Counted from the stretch's first letter, positions 1-7,139 are shown. The stretch is 12,441 nucleotides of DNA from CANGTU01 sp046336655 (GCA_046336655.1 JBKDGH010000047.1:1-12441); one strand, 5' to 3'. Program-made: numbers and translations. Notes: generated by a model not told the origin, from the letters alone.

Positions 1-52
1 GACCCTTTCAGATCCAAAAACGAATCTCGACGTCGAGATTCAACTCAAATAA
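1..52 (+). CDS. C-terminal tail of an unidentified upstream gene (partial)
   Basis: Reading from base 2, the window opens with a frame that codes for 16 residues, ending in ...NLDVEIQLK, then a TAA at 50-52. The other two forward frames are also open over this short stretch, but their products are arginine- or serine-rich and less protein-like. The stop lies 34 nt before accD, so the two genes could be cotranscribed. Too little is present to assign a family. A chance open frame cannot be excluded. Confidence 0.3.
   Translation, partial: TLSDPKTNLDVEIQLK
22..41. repeat. 20-bp perfect palindrome upstream of accD
   Basis: Bases 22-31 are followed immediately by their exact reverse complement (32-41), with centre GACGTC. 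On the minus strand the arm is followed by a run of T, which would fit a weak terminator, but no minus-strand gene lies there to be terminated. It overlaps the likely tail of the upstream gene. It could be a regulator site for accD or chance. Confidence 0.35.
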
Positions 53-86
53 CGACATTCGCATCCCCACTTAAGGATTTCAGAAA

Positions 87-956
87 ATGAGTTGGTTCAA
101 ACGAATCAAGCAGGGTGTAACCACCAAGAGCAAAGAGAAGAAGGAAATCCCGGAAGGACTCTGGTATAAATGCCCGGAGTGCAAAAACGTGATGACCTCT
201 GACGAGCATGCCGAGAATCTCTGGGTATGCGGCAAATGCGAGTTTCACGACCGTATCGGTTCAGCAGAATACTTCGGCATTTTATTCGACAACCATGAGG
301 CCGTTGAAGTAGCAGCCGGGCTTACCAGTGGCGACCCGCTGGAATTCACGGACACGAAGCACTACAAAGACCGGATCAAAACGACCATCGAGAAGACCGG
401 TCTTGAGGATGCCATGCGCGTGGGCTTCGGACACATCGACGGAGTGACTGCGGTGGTGGCGTGTATGGACTTCGGGTTCATCGGCGGATCCATGGGGTCC
501 GTGGTGGGAGAAAAATTTGCCCGTGGAGTGGACAAGGCCATTAAGGAAAACTGCGCGTTCATCTGTATCTCCAAAAGCGGCGGTGCGCGGATGATGGAAG
601 CCGGCTTCTCACTGATGCAGATGGCCAAGACTTCGGCCAAGCTCACCCAGCTGGCGGACCATCAGTTGCCATACATCTCCATCCTCACCGACCCGACAAC
701 CGGAGGTGTGACCGCCTCTTTCGCCATGCTCGGCGACCTGAATATTTCCGAGCCCAAGGCACTGATCGGATTTGCCGGTCCCCGGGTCGTAAAGGAAACC
801 ATCGGAAAAGACCTTCCGGAAGGCTTCCAGAGCGCCGAGTTCGTGTTGGAAAAAGGATTTCTGGATTACATCGTTTCACGCAAAGAGCTCAAAAAGACCC
901 TCGCCCTTTCGTTGAAGATGTTCCTTCCCGAAACTCCGGTCAAATCCGAAGAGTGA
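87..956 (+). CDS. accD: Acetyl-CoA carboxylase carboxyltransferase subunit beta
   Basis: AccD pairs with AccA to form the carboxyltransferase that moves the carboxyl group from biotin (on AccB) to acetyl-CoA, giving malonyl-CoA for fatty acid synthesis in the cytoplasm. The 289-residue product has the expected family length. A four-cysteine zinc ribbon is visible near the N-terminus (C29-x2-C32 and C48-x2-C51). The crotonase-fold core follows, with GFIGGSMGSVVGEK (130-143), SGGARMMEAG (164-173) and GGVTASFAMLGD (206-217), which are AccD signature segments around the acyl-CoA site. The start at 87 is supported by AAGGA nine bases upstream, one of the few Shine-Dalgarno-like sequences in the window. 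The gene may be cotranscribed with the upstream partial gene. A hairpin and a promoter separate it from rpsO. No key residue appears to be missing. Confidence 0.97.
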   Translation: MSWFKRIKQGVTTKSKEKKEIPEGLWYKCPECKNVMTSDEHAENLWVCGKCEFHDRIGSAEYFGILFDNHEAVEVAAGLTSGDPLEFTDTKHYKDRIKTTIEKTGLEDAMRVGFGHIDGVTAVVACMDFGFIGGSMGSVVGEKFARGVDKAIKENCAFICISKSGGARMMEAGFSLMQMAKTSAKLTQLADHQLPYISILTDPTTGGVTASFAMLGDLNISEPKALIGFAGPRVVKETIGKDLPEGFQSAEFVLEKGFLDYIVSRKELKKTLALSLKMFLPETPVKSEE

Positions 957-985
957 GCCGTCGCGTCCGCGCAGCGCGGAATTTG

Positions 986-1028
986 TCCACGCGGGAGTGA
1001 AGTTTTTTCACTCATCCCGTGGATTTTA
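986..1028 (+). terminator. Possible intrinsic terminator after accD
   Basis: TCCACG-CGGGAGTGA (from 986) can pair, with small bulges, with TCACTC-ATCCCGTGGA (to 1023). The short run TTTTAT follows. The stem is imperfect, the U tract is short, and the hairpin overlaps the upstream half of the rpsO promoter, so it is a weak candidate. Confidence 0.4.
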
Positions 1029-1031
1029 TCC

Positions 1032-1039
1032 TACATTTG
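1032..1039 (+). promoter_or_regulatory. rpsO promoter, Bacteroidota -7 element
   Basis: TACATTTG matches the Bacteroidota -7 consensus TAnnTTTG exactly. It is followed by CACCCCC, a context common around transcription starts in this phylum. The -33 element is poor: only a T run at 1003-1008 lies in about the right place. It would serve rpsO and, if the following terminator is leaky, pnp. Confidence 0.6.
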
Positions 1040-1109
1040 CACCCCCAAAGTCCATTCCTCATGGAATGAATAGAAGGACCACATAATAATCACTTACAAC
1101 AGTATTGGC

Positions 1110-1379
1110 ATGTACCTTACTTCAGAAGTTAAAAAAGACATTTTCGCCAAGCATGGCAAATCCGCGACAGACACCGGTTCCGCGGAAGGACAAATCGCCC
1201 TGTTCTCACACCGCATTAACCACCTGACGGAGCATCTGAAAGTCAACAAGAAGGACTACAACACCCAGCGCTCCCTGATTCGCCTGGTAGGTAAACGCCG
1301 CTCACTTCTGGACTATCTCCAGAAGACTGACATCATGCGTTACCGGGCAATCGTAAAGGAACTTGATCTCCGCAAATAA
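1110..1379 (+). CDS. rpsO: 30S ribosomal protein S15
   Basis: S15 is a primary 16S rRNA-binding protein of the small subunit platform, binding the central domain and nucleating S6/S18 assembly. The 89-residue product has the exact family length. It carries the conserved DTGSAEGQIALFSHRINHLT helix-turn region (21-40) and the HLKVNKKDYNTQRSL and GKRRSLLDYL segments of the rRNA-binding face. It starts with MYLT as other Bacteroidota S15 proteins do. No Shine-Dalgarno is visible, which is normal for this phylum. The rpsO-pnp order is conserved across bacteria. Here a strong terminator separates the two genes, so rpsO may be transcribed largely alone. In Escherichia coli S15 represses its own translation; nothing in this leader clearly shows that. 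Confidence 0.98.
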   Translation: MYLTSEVKKDIFAKHGKSATDTGSAEGQIALFSHRINHLTEHLKVNKKDYNTQRSLIRLVGKRRSLLDYLQKTDIMRYRAIVKELDLRK

Positions 1380-1403
1380 GCTTTCATACGCTGATAACCG
1401 CAA

Positions 1404-1432
1404 GGGGCAATTGAACACAATTGCCTTTTTGC
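1404..1432 (+). terminator. Intrinsic terminator between rpsO and pnp
   Basis: GGCAATTG (1406-1413), loop AACA, CAATTGCC (1418-1425), then TTTTT (1426-1430): a perfect 8-bp stem with a U tract, 25 nt after the rpsO stop. It probably ends most rpsO transcripts and attenuates readthrough into pnp. Confidence 0.85.
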
Positions 1433-1503
1433 GTTTCTGACAGCCAGCCGCCTTTGGAAGACGCCGCAGAAGAGAAAAGAAAGAAAAAAGAAGCAATAAG
1501 AAG

Positions 1504-3657
1504 ATGAATTACGAATTGAAAACCAAGACCATCGACTTCGGTGATGGCCGTGATCCGATCACGATTGAAACAGGCAAGCTGGCTAAACAAGCCCACGGCT
1601 CAGTGGTCGTCCGCCAGGGCGACACCATGCTGCTCGCTACCGTAGTAGCTGCAGAAAATGCCAAAGAAGGTATTGACTTTCTCCCACTGACCGTTGAATA
1701 CCGTGAGAAATACGCCGCCACCGGACGCTTTCCGGGCGGATTCTTCAAGCGCGAGGCCCGTCCTTATGACGATGAAATCCTCACCGCACGCCTCATCGAC
1801 CGCGCCCTGCGCCCGATGTTCCCGGATGATTTCCACGCTGAAGTTCAGGTGATCGTGAACCTGATTTCCGCAGACAAGAGCAATATGTCAGATAGTCTCG
1901 CAGGCCTTGCAGCCTCTGCGGCTATTGCCGTTTCGGACATTCCGTTCAACGGACCGATCTCAGAAGTGCGCGTAGCCCGCGTTCACGGCAAACTCTGCAT
2001 CAACCCTACCTGGGAAATGCTCGAACACGCCGACCTCGAACTCATGGTGGCCGGCAGCGAAGACAGCATCGTGATGGTAGAAGGTGAAATGAAGGAAGTG
2101 AGCGAAGAGGAAATGATTGCCGCCCTCGAGGTAGCACATTCTGCCATCAAAGCGCAGGTCAATGCGCAGAAAGAACTCGCTGCAATGGTACCTTCATCAC
2201 AGGTAAAGCGCACCTACGAGCACGAGCCGAAAGACGAGGAACTCAAGAAACTCGTGTGGGACGAGTGCTACACCAAATACTTCGATGCAGTAATGAAGCC
2301 TTCTGCGAAAAAAGAGCGCAGTGAGGCCTTTTCGCGCATCCAGGAAGAATTCGAAGCGCGCTTTACCGATGAAGAAAAAGCCGCCAAGCGCTACCTGCTC
2401 AACAAGTTTGCGCACGACTGTCTGAAAGACGCCATGCGCAACATGATTCTGGAAAGAGGCGTGCGCCTCGACGGCCGCGATACCCGTACCATCCGCCCGA
2501 TCTGGTGCGAAGTGGGATACCTGCCCGGTCCGCACGGCTCCAGCATCTTCACACGCGGTGAAACCCAGTCCCTTACCACCCTCACCCTCGGCACCTCGCT
2601 CGATGAGCAGATGATCGACGGCGTGGTGCATGTGCGCAACGACAAGTTCCTTTTGCACTACAACTTCCCGCCGTTCAGTACCGGAGAGGCCCGCCCCATC
2701 CGCGGCACCGGCCGCCGGGAAATCGGACACGGAAACCTCGCGCTCCGTGCATTGAAGCCCGTACTTCCGCCCACTGAACAATGTCCCTATACCATCCGCA
2801 TTGTGTCTGACATTCTGGAATCCAATGGTTCTTCATCCATGGCTACGGTATGTGCAGGAACACTGGCGCTGATGGATGGCGGTGTACCCATTACTTCACC
2901 GGTTTCCGGTATTGCAATGGGACTGATCACCAATGCCGACAACTCGAAATTTGCCATTCTCTCCGATATCCTCGGCGACGAAGACCACCTCGGTGATATG
3001 GACTTCAAGGTGACCGGTACCAGCAAGGGTATCACCGCCTGCCAGATGGACATCAAAATCAAGGGATTGAGCATGGAAACCGTGAAGCAGGCACTGGCTC
3101 AGGCCCGCGACGGCCGTCTTCACATCCTGGGAGAAATGCTCAAAACCATCGACAAGCCGCGCGAGGACTACAAAGACCACGCTCCGCGCATTGTGACCTT
3201 CGACATTCCGACTGACATGATCGGTCCGGTTATCGGTCCGGGTGGTAAAATCATCCAGGAGATCCAGAAGACCACCGGTGCCACCATTTCCATCGACGAA
3301 AAAGATGGCAAGGGCATCGTGGAAATCGCTTCTGCCAACAAGGAAAGCCTCGATGCAGCCGTGAAGAAAGTGCGCAGCATTGTATGGCCGCCTCAGGTGG
3401 AAATCGGCGAAGTGTACGAAGGTCCGGTGAAAAACATTCAGGCATTCGGCGCTTTTGTGGAAATTCTGCCCGGACAGGACGGTCTCATTCACGTAAGCGA
3501 GCTGGAATGGCACCGTGTGGATGATGTAAATACAGTGCTAAAAGTGGGAGATGTTGTGAAGTTCAAAGTCATCGGACGCGATCCGAAGACCGGCAAGCTC
3601 AAGCTTTCCCGCAAAGTGCTCCTTCCGCGCCCCGAGCGTCCGGAAGCGAATAACTAA
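1504..3657 (+). CDS. pnp: Polyribonucleotide nucleotidyltransferase (PNPase)
   Basis: PNPase is a trimeric phosphorolytic 3'-to-5' exoribonuclease of mRNA decay that can also add tails to RNA. The 717-residue product has the full domain order: first RNase PH domain (about 10-145, with FFKREARP at 81-87), helical linker domain (about 240-320), second RNase PH domain (about 325-545), KH domain (about 563-622, with the GPGG loop at 578-581) and S1 domain (about 632-703). The phosphate-binding motif SNGSSSMA (440-447) and the acidic catalytic segment DEDHLGDMD (492-500) are intact. The start at 1504 follows a long purine-rich run (from about 1470) and matches the family N-terminus. No promoter of good quality is visible, so transcription may depend on readthrough from rpsO. 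Cold-shock or self-cleavage control, as in enterobacteria, cannot be judged from this sequence. Confidence 0.98.
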   Translation: MNYELKTKTIDFGDGRDPITIETGKLAKQAHGSVVVRQGDTMLLATVVAAENAKEGIDFLPLTVEYREKYAATGRFPGGFFKREARPYDDEILTARLIDRALRPMFPDDFHAEVQVIVNLISADKSNMSDSLAGLAASAAIAVSDIPFNGPISEVRVARVHGKLCINPTWEMLEHADLELMVAGSEDSIVMVEGEMKEVSEEEMIAALEVAHSAIKAQVNAQKELAAMVPSSQVKRTYEHEPKDEELKKLVWDECYTKYFDAVMKPSAKKERSEAFSRIQEEFEARFTDEEKAAKRYLLNKFAHDCLKDAMRNMILERGVRLDGRDTRTIRPIWCEVGYLPGPHGSSIFTRGETQSLTTLTLGTSLDEQMIDGVVHVRNDKFLLHYNFPPFSTGEARPIRGTGRREIGHGNLALRALKPVLPPTEQCPYTIRIVSDILESNGSSSMATVCAGTLALMDGGVPITSPVSGIAMGLITNADNSKFAILSDILGDEDHLGDMDFKVTGTSKGITACQMDIKIKGLSMETVKQALAQARDGRLHILGEMLKTIDKPREDYKDHAPRIVTFDIPTDMIGPVIGPGGKIIQEIQKTTGATISIDEKDGKGIVEIASANKESLDAAVKKVRSIVWPPQVEIGEVYEGPVKNIQAFGAFVEILPGQDGLIHVSELEWHRVDDVNTVLKVGDVVKFKVIGRDPKTGKLKLSRKVLLPRPERPEANN

Positions 3658-3709
3658 GCGCCAGTATTCGTTAAATCGGCCAGTGCCGGTGAACCTGGTG
3701 AAACTTTAA

Positions 3710-3744
3710 AGGGGTTTGGTTACGTTTAGCGTATACAAACCCCT
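3710..3744 (+). other. Hairpin in the pnp-rpoD intergenic region
   Basis: AGGGGTTTG (3710-3718) pairs perfectly with CAAACCCCT (3736-3744). Inside the loop TACG and CGTA can form four more pairs. No U tract follows on the plus strand, so it is not a standard terminator. It lies 32 nt before the rpoD start. TACGTTTA (3721-3728) in its loop resembles the -7 element TAnnTTTG at seven of eight positions, so the hairpin may overlap the rpoD promoter or sit in its leader. Confidence 0.45.
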
Positions 3745-3776
3745 CACGATATCAGAACAGAAAGGAACAATCAGCG

Positions 3777-4646
3777 ATGAGACAATTAAAAATCACCAAG
3801 CAGGTTACGAACAGGGAAACAGCCTCCCTGGACAAATACCTGCAGGAAATCGGTCGGGTGGATCTGATCACCGCCGAAGAAGAAGTGGAATTGGCGCGCC
3901 GCATCAAGCAAGGCGATCAGATTGCGCTGGAGAAGCTTACCAAGGCCAACCTCCGCTTCGTGGTGTCAGTATCCAAGCAGTATCAGAACCAAGGACTCAG
4001 CCTGCCTGACTTGATCAATGAGGGCAACCTCGGACTGATCAAGGCAGCCCAGCGTTTCGACGAAACCCGCGGTTTCAAGTTCATCTCCTACGCCGTATGG
4101 TGGATTCGTCAGTCCATTCTGCAGGCATTGGCTGAACAGTCCCGGATCGTGCGTCTGCCGCTGAATAAAATCGGCTCGATCAACAAGATCAACAAGGCAT
4201 TCGCCAAACTCGAGCAGGAATTCGAACGCCCGCCAACACCCGCCGAACTCGCGGAAGTGCTGGAAATGACTCTGGATGAAGTGAAGCAGTCGCTGCGCAA
4301 CAGCGGTCGCCACGTGTCCATGGACGCCCCGCTGAAGGACGGCGACGACAGCAGCTCCACGATGTACGACGTATTGCAGACCAACGATACCCCGTCACCG
4401 GATACCGACCTGCTTCACGAATCACTCCGCAAGGAAATCGAGCGCTCACTGCGCACCCTCACCAGCCGTGAGGCCGATGTGATTAGACTGTACTTCGGAC
4501 TGAATGGCGAGCATCCGCTCACGCTGGAAGAAATCGGCGAGCGCTTTGACCTCACCCGCGAGCGCGTGCGTCAAATCAAGGAAAAGGCAATCCGCCGCCT
4601 GAAGCACACCAGCCGAAGCAAGATCCTGAAGTCGTATTTGGGCTAA
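3777..4646 (+). CDS. rpoD: Primary RNA polymerase sigma factor (RpoD/SigA, Bacteroidota type)
   Basis: This is the housekeeping sigma-70 that directs RNA polymerase to most promoters. At 289 residues it is far shorter than the E. coli protein because it lacks region 1.1 and the long non-conserved insert. That is normal for Bacteroidota primary sigma factors and fits the unusual TTG/TAnnTTTG promoters in this window. Region 1.2 is seen at about 15-47 (SLDKYLQEIGRVDLIT), region 2 at about 52-122 with the melting and -10 recognition segment around RFDETRGFKFISYAVWWIRQ (93-112), region 3 at about 127-205, and region 4 at about 222-280 with the helix-turn-helix LTLEEIGERFDLTRERVRQI (248-267). A strong terminator follows. 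The gene is separated from pnp by a hairpin-containing spacer and may have its own promoter. Confidence 0.96.
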   Translation: MRQLKITKQVTNRETASLDKYLQEIGRVDLITAEEEVELARRIKQGDQIALEKLTKANLRFVVSVSKQYQNQGLSLPDLINEGNLGLIKAAQRFDETRGFKFISYAVWWIRQSILQALAEQSRIVRLPLNKIGSINKINKAFAKLEQEFERPPTPAELAEVLEMTLDEVKQSLRNSGRHVSMDAPLKDGDDSSSTMYDVLQTNDTPSPDTDLLHESLRKEIERSLRTLTSREADVIRLYFGLNGEHPLTLEEIGERFDLTRERVRQIKEKAIRRLKHTSRSKILKSYLG

Positions 4647-4667
4647 TCCCCTTCCGACGAAACGATA

Positions 4668-4696
4668 GTTAAAAAGCCCCGAAAGGGGCTTTTTTG
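4668..4696 (+). terminator. Intrinsic terminator of rpoD
   Basis: AAAAGCCCC, a GAAA tetraloop (4681-4684), then GGGGCTTTTTT. The stem is GC-rich and perfect, and the A run on the left means it could also stop minus-strand transcription. It marks the end of the conserved accD-rpoD block. Confidence 0.93.
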
Positions 4697-4742
4697 GTGG
4701 GCTAGCATCCCGCACACTGACCCCAGCAAAAACTATAATTAG

Positions 4743-4814
4743 TTCGGTTTAAACCGAAAAATATCTAGGTATTTTTCGGTTCAAACCAAAATTTATATAG
4801 GTATTTCTTGGTTA
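4743..4814. repeat. 32-bp direct repeats with inverted half-sites, operator-like
   Basis: Three related half-sites, TTCGGTTT (4743), TTCGGTTC (4775) and CTTGGTTA (4807), are spaced exactly 32 bp apart. AAACCGAA (4751) and AAACCAAA (4783) repeat in opposite orientation with the same period, as does TAGGTATTT (4766, 4798). 4743-4758 is a 16-bp perfect palindrome. AACCGAAAAATA (4752-4763) pairs perfectly with TATTTTTCGGTT (4770-4781) over a 6-nt spacer. The third half-site overlaps the -33 element of the promoter of the next gene. The layout suggests a cooperative regulator-binding array. Confidence 0.75.
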
Positions 4815-4837
4815 AATCTATCTCAAGTGTATCTTTA
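4808..4837 (+). promoter_or_regulatory. Promoter of the AAA ATPase-DUF4143 gene, possibly leaderless
   Basis: TTG (4808-4810), a 19-bp spacer, then TATCTTTA (4830-4837), which matches TAnnTTTG at seven of eight positions. A start about five bases downstream would coincide with the ATG at 4842, giving a leaderless mRNA. The -33 TTG is part of the third half-site of the repeat array. Confidence 0.5.
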
Positions 4838-4841
4838 CTGC

Positions 4842-5969
4842 ATGATTAGCAGGGATCTAACGAAGACAATCAACACACTTCGAAACCAAGGCAAGGCCAT
4901 TATCCTGACCGGCCCAAGACAAGTCGGAAAAACCACACTGCTTAAATCGCTTTTTAGAAAGGAGAAGAGTGCCATCTGGCTTGACGGAGATGACGCAACG
5001 GTGCGCGAGCGACTGAAAGAAGCAGGTACGGCTCTGCTGAAAGCCCTCGTTGCAAATTATAAGATTGTGGTTATCGATGAGGCTCAGCGCATTGATCACA
5101 TCGGATTGATCGGAAAACAACTGGTGGATCAAATTCCCGGAATTGAGCTGTTAATCACCGGCTCCTCCGCACTGGAGGTATCCGGAATGACCCAGGAAGC
5201 GATGACGGGCCGCAAATGGTCGCTGCAACTCTTTCCGTTGAGTTTCAGAGAGATGGTCTTAAGCCATGGACTGATTGATGAGGTTTCGCTCCTAAATAAG
5301 CGGCTCATTTACGGATACTATCCCGAAGTCGTGGTAAACAACAATCTGGAGGAAAGACGGCTCAAGGAGCTCTGCGAAAGCTATCTCTTCAAGGATGTCT
5401 ATTCGCTCGAACGCATCCAAAAGCCGGAAAAATTCGAGCGGCTCCTCAAGCTGCTGGCATTTCAAATTGGTCAGCAGGTCTCCTATCATGAACTCGCAAT
5501 CAATACAGGATTGGATGTATCCACCGTAGAGCGCTACATCGATTTGCTGGAAAAGGCGTTTGTAGTGTTTCGGGTGCCCAGTTTTCAGCGGAATCGGCGG
5601 AATGAACTGAAGAAATCCAAAAAAATCTACTTTGTGGACAACGGAGTTCGAAATGCCGTTATTGGACTTTGGAGTCCATCAGGACTAAGACAAGACTGCG
5701 GAGCACTTTGGGAAAACTGGATGATGAGTGAGAGACGGAAGCTTATTTTCAATGAACAAGCGGAAGTATCAACCTATTTCTGGCGAACAACGGCACAGCA
5801 GGAGGTTGACTTGATTGAAGTGTCTGAAAATCGCATCCGGGCGGTGGATTTCAAATGGAACGAAAAGGCCAGAGGCAAGATCAGTCAGGCATTTACAAAC
5901 AGCTACCCTGAAGCCTCATCAACCATAATCAGCCCAACGAACTTCGAATCATTCCTTCTTGAAGTGTAG
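4842..5969 (+). CDS. AAA ATPase with C-terminal DUF4143 domain
   Basis: This is a P-loop ATPase of the AAA_14-DUF4143 type, common in accessory regions of Bacteroidota; the cellular role of the family is not established. The 375-residue product shows Walker A GPRQVGKT (24-31), Walker B IVVIDEAQ (75-82) and a sensor-like TGSSA (106-110). The middle part (about 200-245) looks like a winged helix (YHELAINTGLDVSTVERYI). The C-terminal DUF4143 half contains FVDNGVRNAV and GALWENWM, then WRT...EVD (D323) and VDFKW (D336, K338), an arrangement resembling a PD-(D/E)xK nuclease core. The ATG at 4842 is preferred to an in-frame GTG at 4827: it gives the usual MI-R-L N-terminus, and the GTG would lie upstream of the predicted transcription start. 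The repeat array in front suggests tight, possibly self-made, repression. It sits alone between the rpoD terminator and a gene remnant, so it is probably an acquired islet. Confidence 0.88.
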   Translation: MISRDLTKTINTLRNQGKAIILTGPRQVGKTTLLKSLFRKEKSAIWLDGDDATVRERLKEAGTALLKALVANYKIVVIDEAQRIDHIGLIGKQLVDQIPGIELLITGSSALEVSGMTQEAMTGRKWSLQLFPLSFREMVLSHGLIDEVSLLNKRLIYGYYPEVVVNNNLEERRLKELCESYLFKDVYSLERIQKPEKFERLLKLLAFQIGQQVSYHELAINTGLDVSTVERYIDLLEKAFVVFRVPSFQRNRRNELKKSKKIYFVDNGVRNAVIGLWSPSGLRQDCGALWENWMMSERRKLIFNEQAEVSTYFWRTTAQQEVDLIEVSENRIRAVDFKWNEKARGKISQAFTNSYPEASSTIISPTNFESFLLEV

Positions 5970-5996
5970 TTGTAAAACGGATCAGCAAAAATCTGA

Positions 5997-6571
5997 TTTA
6001 CAGATTGGTATATGCAGGCCGGCACAGCCTGGCTGGTGGTCAGCGTAAACGGACTGGACCGCAACGGCCCCACTTTCCTCGAACTGATGAACCCGCTGCT
6101 CAATGAAGCAGAATGCTACGCCATTTCTCCCGAAGGTCCGGAGATCCTGAACCTCTCCGGCGACAACCTTCCATTTCGAAGCAGAGCCTTTGAACACCGG
6201 AATTTTACGTTTCCACTAAAAATTGAAGTTAGAGACTCTAAAGCACTGATTATAAAAACTTCAACATTTAGGGAGCAGTTTCTTTTACCCATGCGCACCC
6301 GGACGCGTGAGGAGTTGAAATGGCGCGACGATCGGGATAATCTGGTGCGGGGGAGCTATTACAGACTGGTCGTTTTTGTCTTGCTTTTCAACCTCTTCAT
6401 CTTCCTGATGATCCGCGAGGTCAGTTCATTCCGGTTCTTTCTGCACAACTTACCGGGCTTGCCAATCACCCTATGCCTGAACAGGGCAAGGCCCTCCGGG
6501 AATTCTTTAATCAGTGGAAATCAGGACACGAGCAGGTGGACGATGTATGTGTGGTGGGGATGAGACTCTAG
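5997..6571 (+). pseudogene. Remnant of a 7TMR-DISM / SpoIIE phosphatase gene
   Basis: Two fragments of one multidomain protein are joined. From about 5997 (in-frame stop at 5994-5996; first ATG at 6012) comes the end of a DISMED2-type extracellular domain, with LELMNPLLNEAECY, EHRNFTFPL and LP-x-R-x-RT, then one membrane segment (YYRLVVFVLLFNLFIFLMI) as at the start of a 7TM-DISM bundle. In a different frame, about 6449-6571, the last 40 residues read LTGLANHPMPEQGKAL...W...EQVDDVCVVGMRL, the typical C-terminus of a SpoIIE/PP2C serine phosphatase domain. The signal peptide, most of DISMED2, six membrane helices and nearly all of the phosphatase are missing, and the frames do not match. An internal deletion with a frameshift plus 5' loss explains this. 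Proteins with exactly this architecture are frequent in Bacteroidota. A 184-codon open frame survives (6012-6563) but its last 40 residues are out of frame. Confidence 0.8.
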
Positions 6572-6595
6572 ATGCTAGATGCTAGATACTAGATA
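6568..6595. repeat. Tandem heptamer CTAGATR, four copies
   Basis: CTAGATG, CTAGATG, CTAGATA, CTAGATA run head to tail from 6568 to 6595. They begin at the stop codon of the phosphatase remnant (TAG at 6569-6571). Function unknown. Confidence 0.85.
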
Positions 6596-6633
6596 ACCTT
6601 ACCAGATCACTGAGCTTATTGCAGTGAAGAGGC

Positions 6634-6665
6634 ATTACCCCATCATCCCATTACCCCATTACCAT
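6634..6665. repeat. Tandem octamer ATTACCCC, four imperfect copies
   Basis: ATTACCCC (6634), ATCATCCC (6642), ATTACCCC (6650) and ATTACCAT (6658) follow each other without spacers. They lie just downstream of the minus-strand TIGR03643 gene. No hairpin potential is seen. Confidence 0.8.
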
Positions 6666-6686
6666 ATATGAGGCCCGACACCTGCC

Positions 6687-7043
6687 TCACCGGCTATCCT
6701 TCTGATTCTGGCTTCTGAAGCGGTTCACGCCGGACGGTCGGCGGTGGAGGTGCTTCGTCCTCCGCCCTGTCACCCGCTTCCGCCACATCCTGAAGCTCGA
6801 TGGCCGCATATGGGTGCGCATCAATTCGATGACTTCCTGCTCCCCAATGCCGAACTGAATGCGAATGGCTTCAAACGGCGTGCGGTCTTCCCAGGCCATC
6901 TGAATAACCCGGTCGATGTCGGCTTCGCTCAGCTCACCGTCTGCAGGGCGCGTAGCTTCAGCAGGCTCCATATAGGCCGCCATTCCAGGCAATCCGGAGT
7001 ACTCGCAAGTGGTGGTGATGTGGGGGTCAGACGCTCGATTCAT
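6687..7043 (-). CDS. TIGR03643 family protein (DUF2805)
   Basis: A small protein of the TIGR03643/DUF2805 family, whose function is unknown. The conserved core lies at about 37-99: ELSEADIDRVIQMAWEDRTP, then PFEAIRIQFGIGEQEVIELM, then MRPSSFRMWRKRVTGRRTKH. Its helical layout resembles a helix-turn-helix and its end is very basic, which suggests nucleic acid binding, but this is inference. The 118-residue frame is longer than the core: the first 35 residues are not conserved-looking, and Met21 or Met25 are alternative starts. The C-terminal 17 residues are also extra. The gene reads away from rpsA, with 238 bp between the two starts, and towards the phosphatase remnant. No good promoter is visible on this strand. 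Confidence 0.88.
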   Translation of the reverse strand: MNRASDPHITTTCEYSGLPGMAAYMEPAEATRPADGELSEADIDRVIQMAWEDRTPFEAIRIQFGIGEQEVIELMRTHMRPSSFRMWRKRVTGRRTKHLHRRPSGVNRFRSQNQKDSR

Positions 7044-7139
7044 AAGAGAATAACCGGAAGCGGCAGCCGGTGGTTCACGGGGCGCTTTCTGAAGCCTTAT
7101 TTTTCAGGGTAAAACCTGCGGAGTTCCCCAAATCCTTCT

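Noticed and set aside
2197..2781. Long minus-strand open frame inside pnp (194 codons), and another at 2896-3513
   Set aside because: Both lie antisense to clearly conserved PNPase domains, and their products look like nothing known; the codon bias of pnp explains them.
4743..4814. CRISPR-like or iteron origin
   Set aside because: There are only two full 32-bp copies without spacers, no replication initiator gene, and the last half-site overlaps a promoter.
4827..4841. GTG start for the DUF4143 gene
   Set aside because: It lies upstream of the predicted transcription start and adds YLYC before the usual N-terminus.
6568..6665. CRISPR array
   Set aside because: The repeats are 7-8 bp, directly abutting and without spacers; no cas genes are present.
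6744..7112. Plus-strand frame opposite the TIGR03643 gene
   Set aside because: The minus strand carries the conserved family core; this frame shows no recognisable motif.
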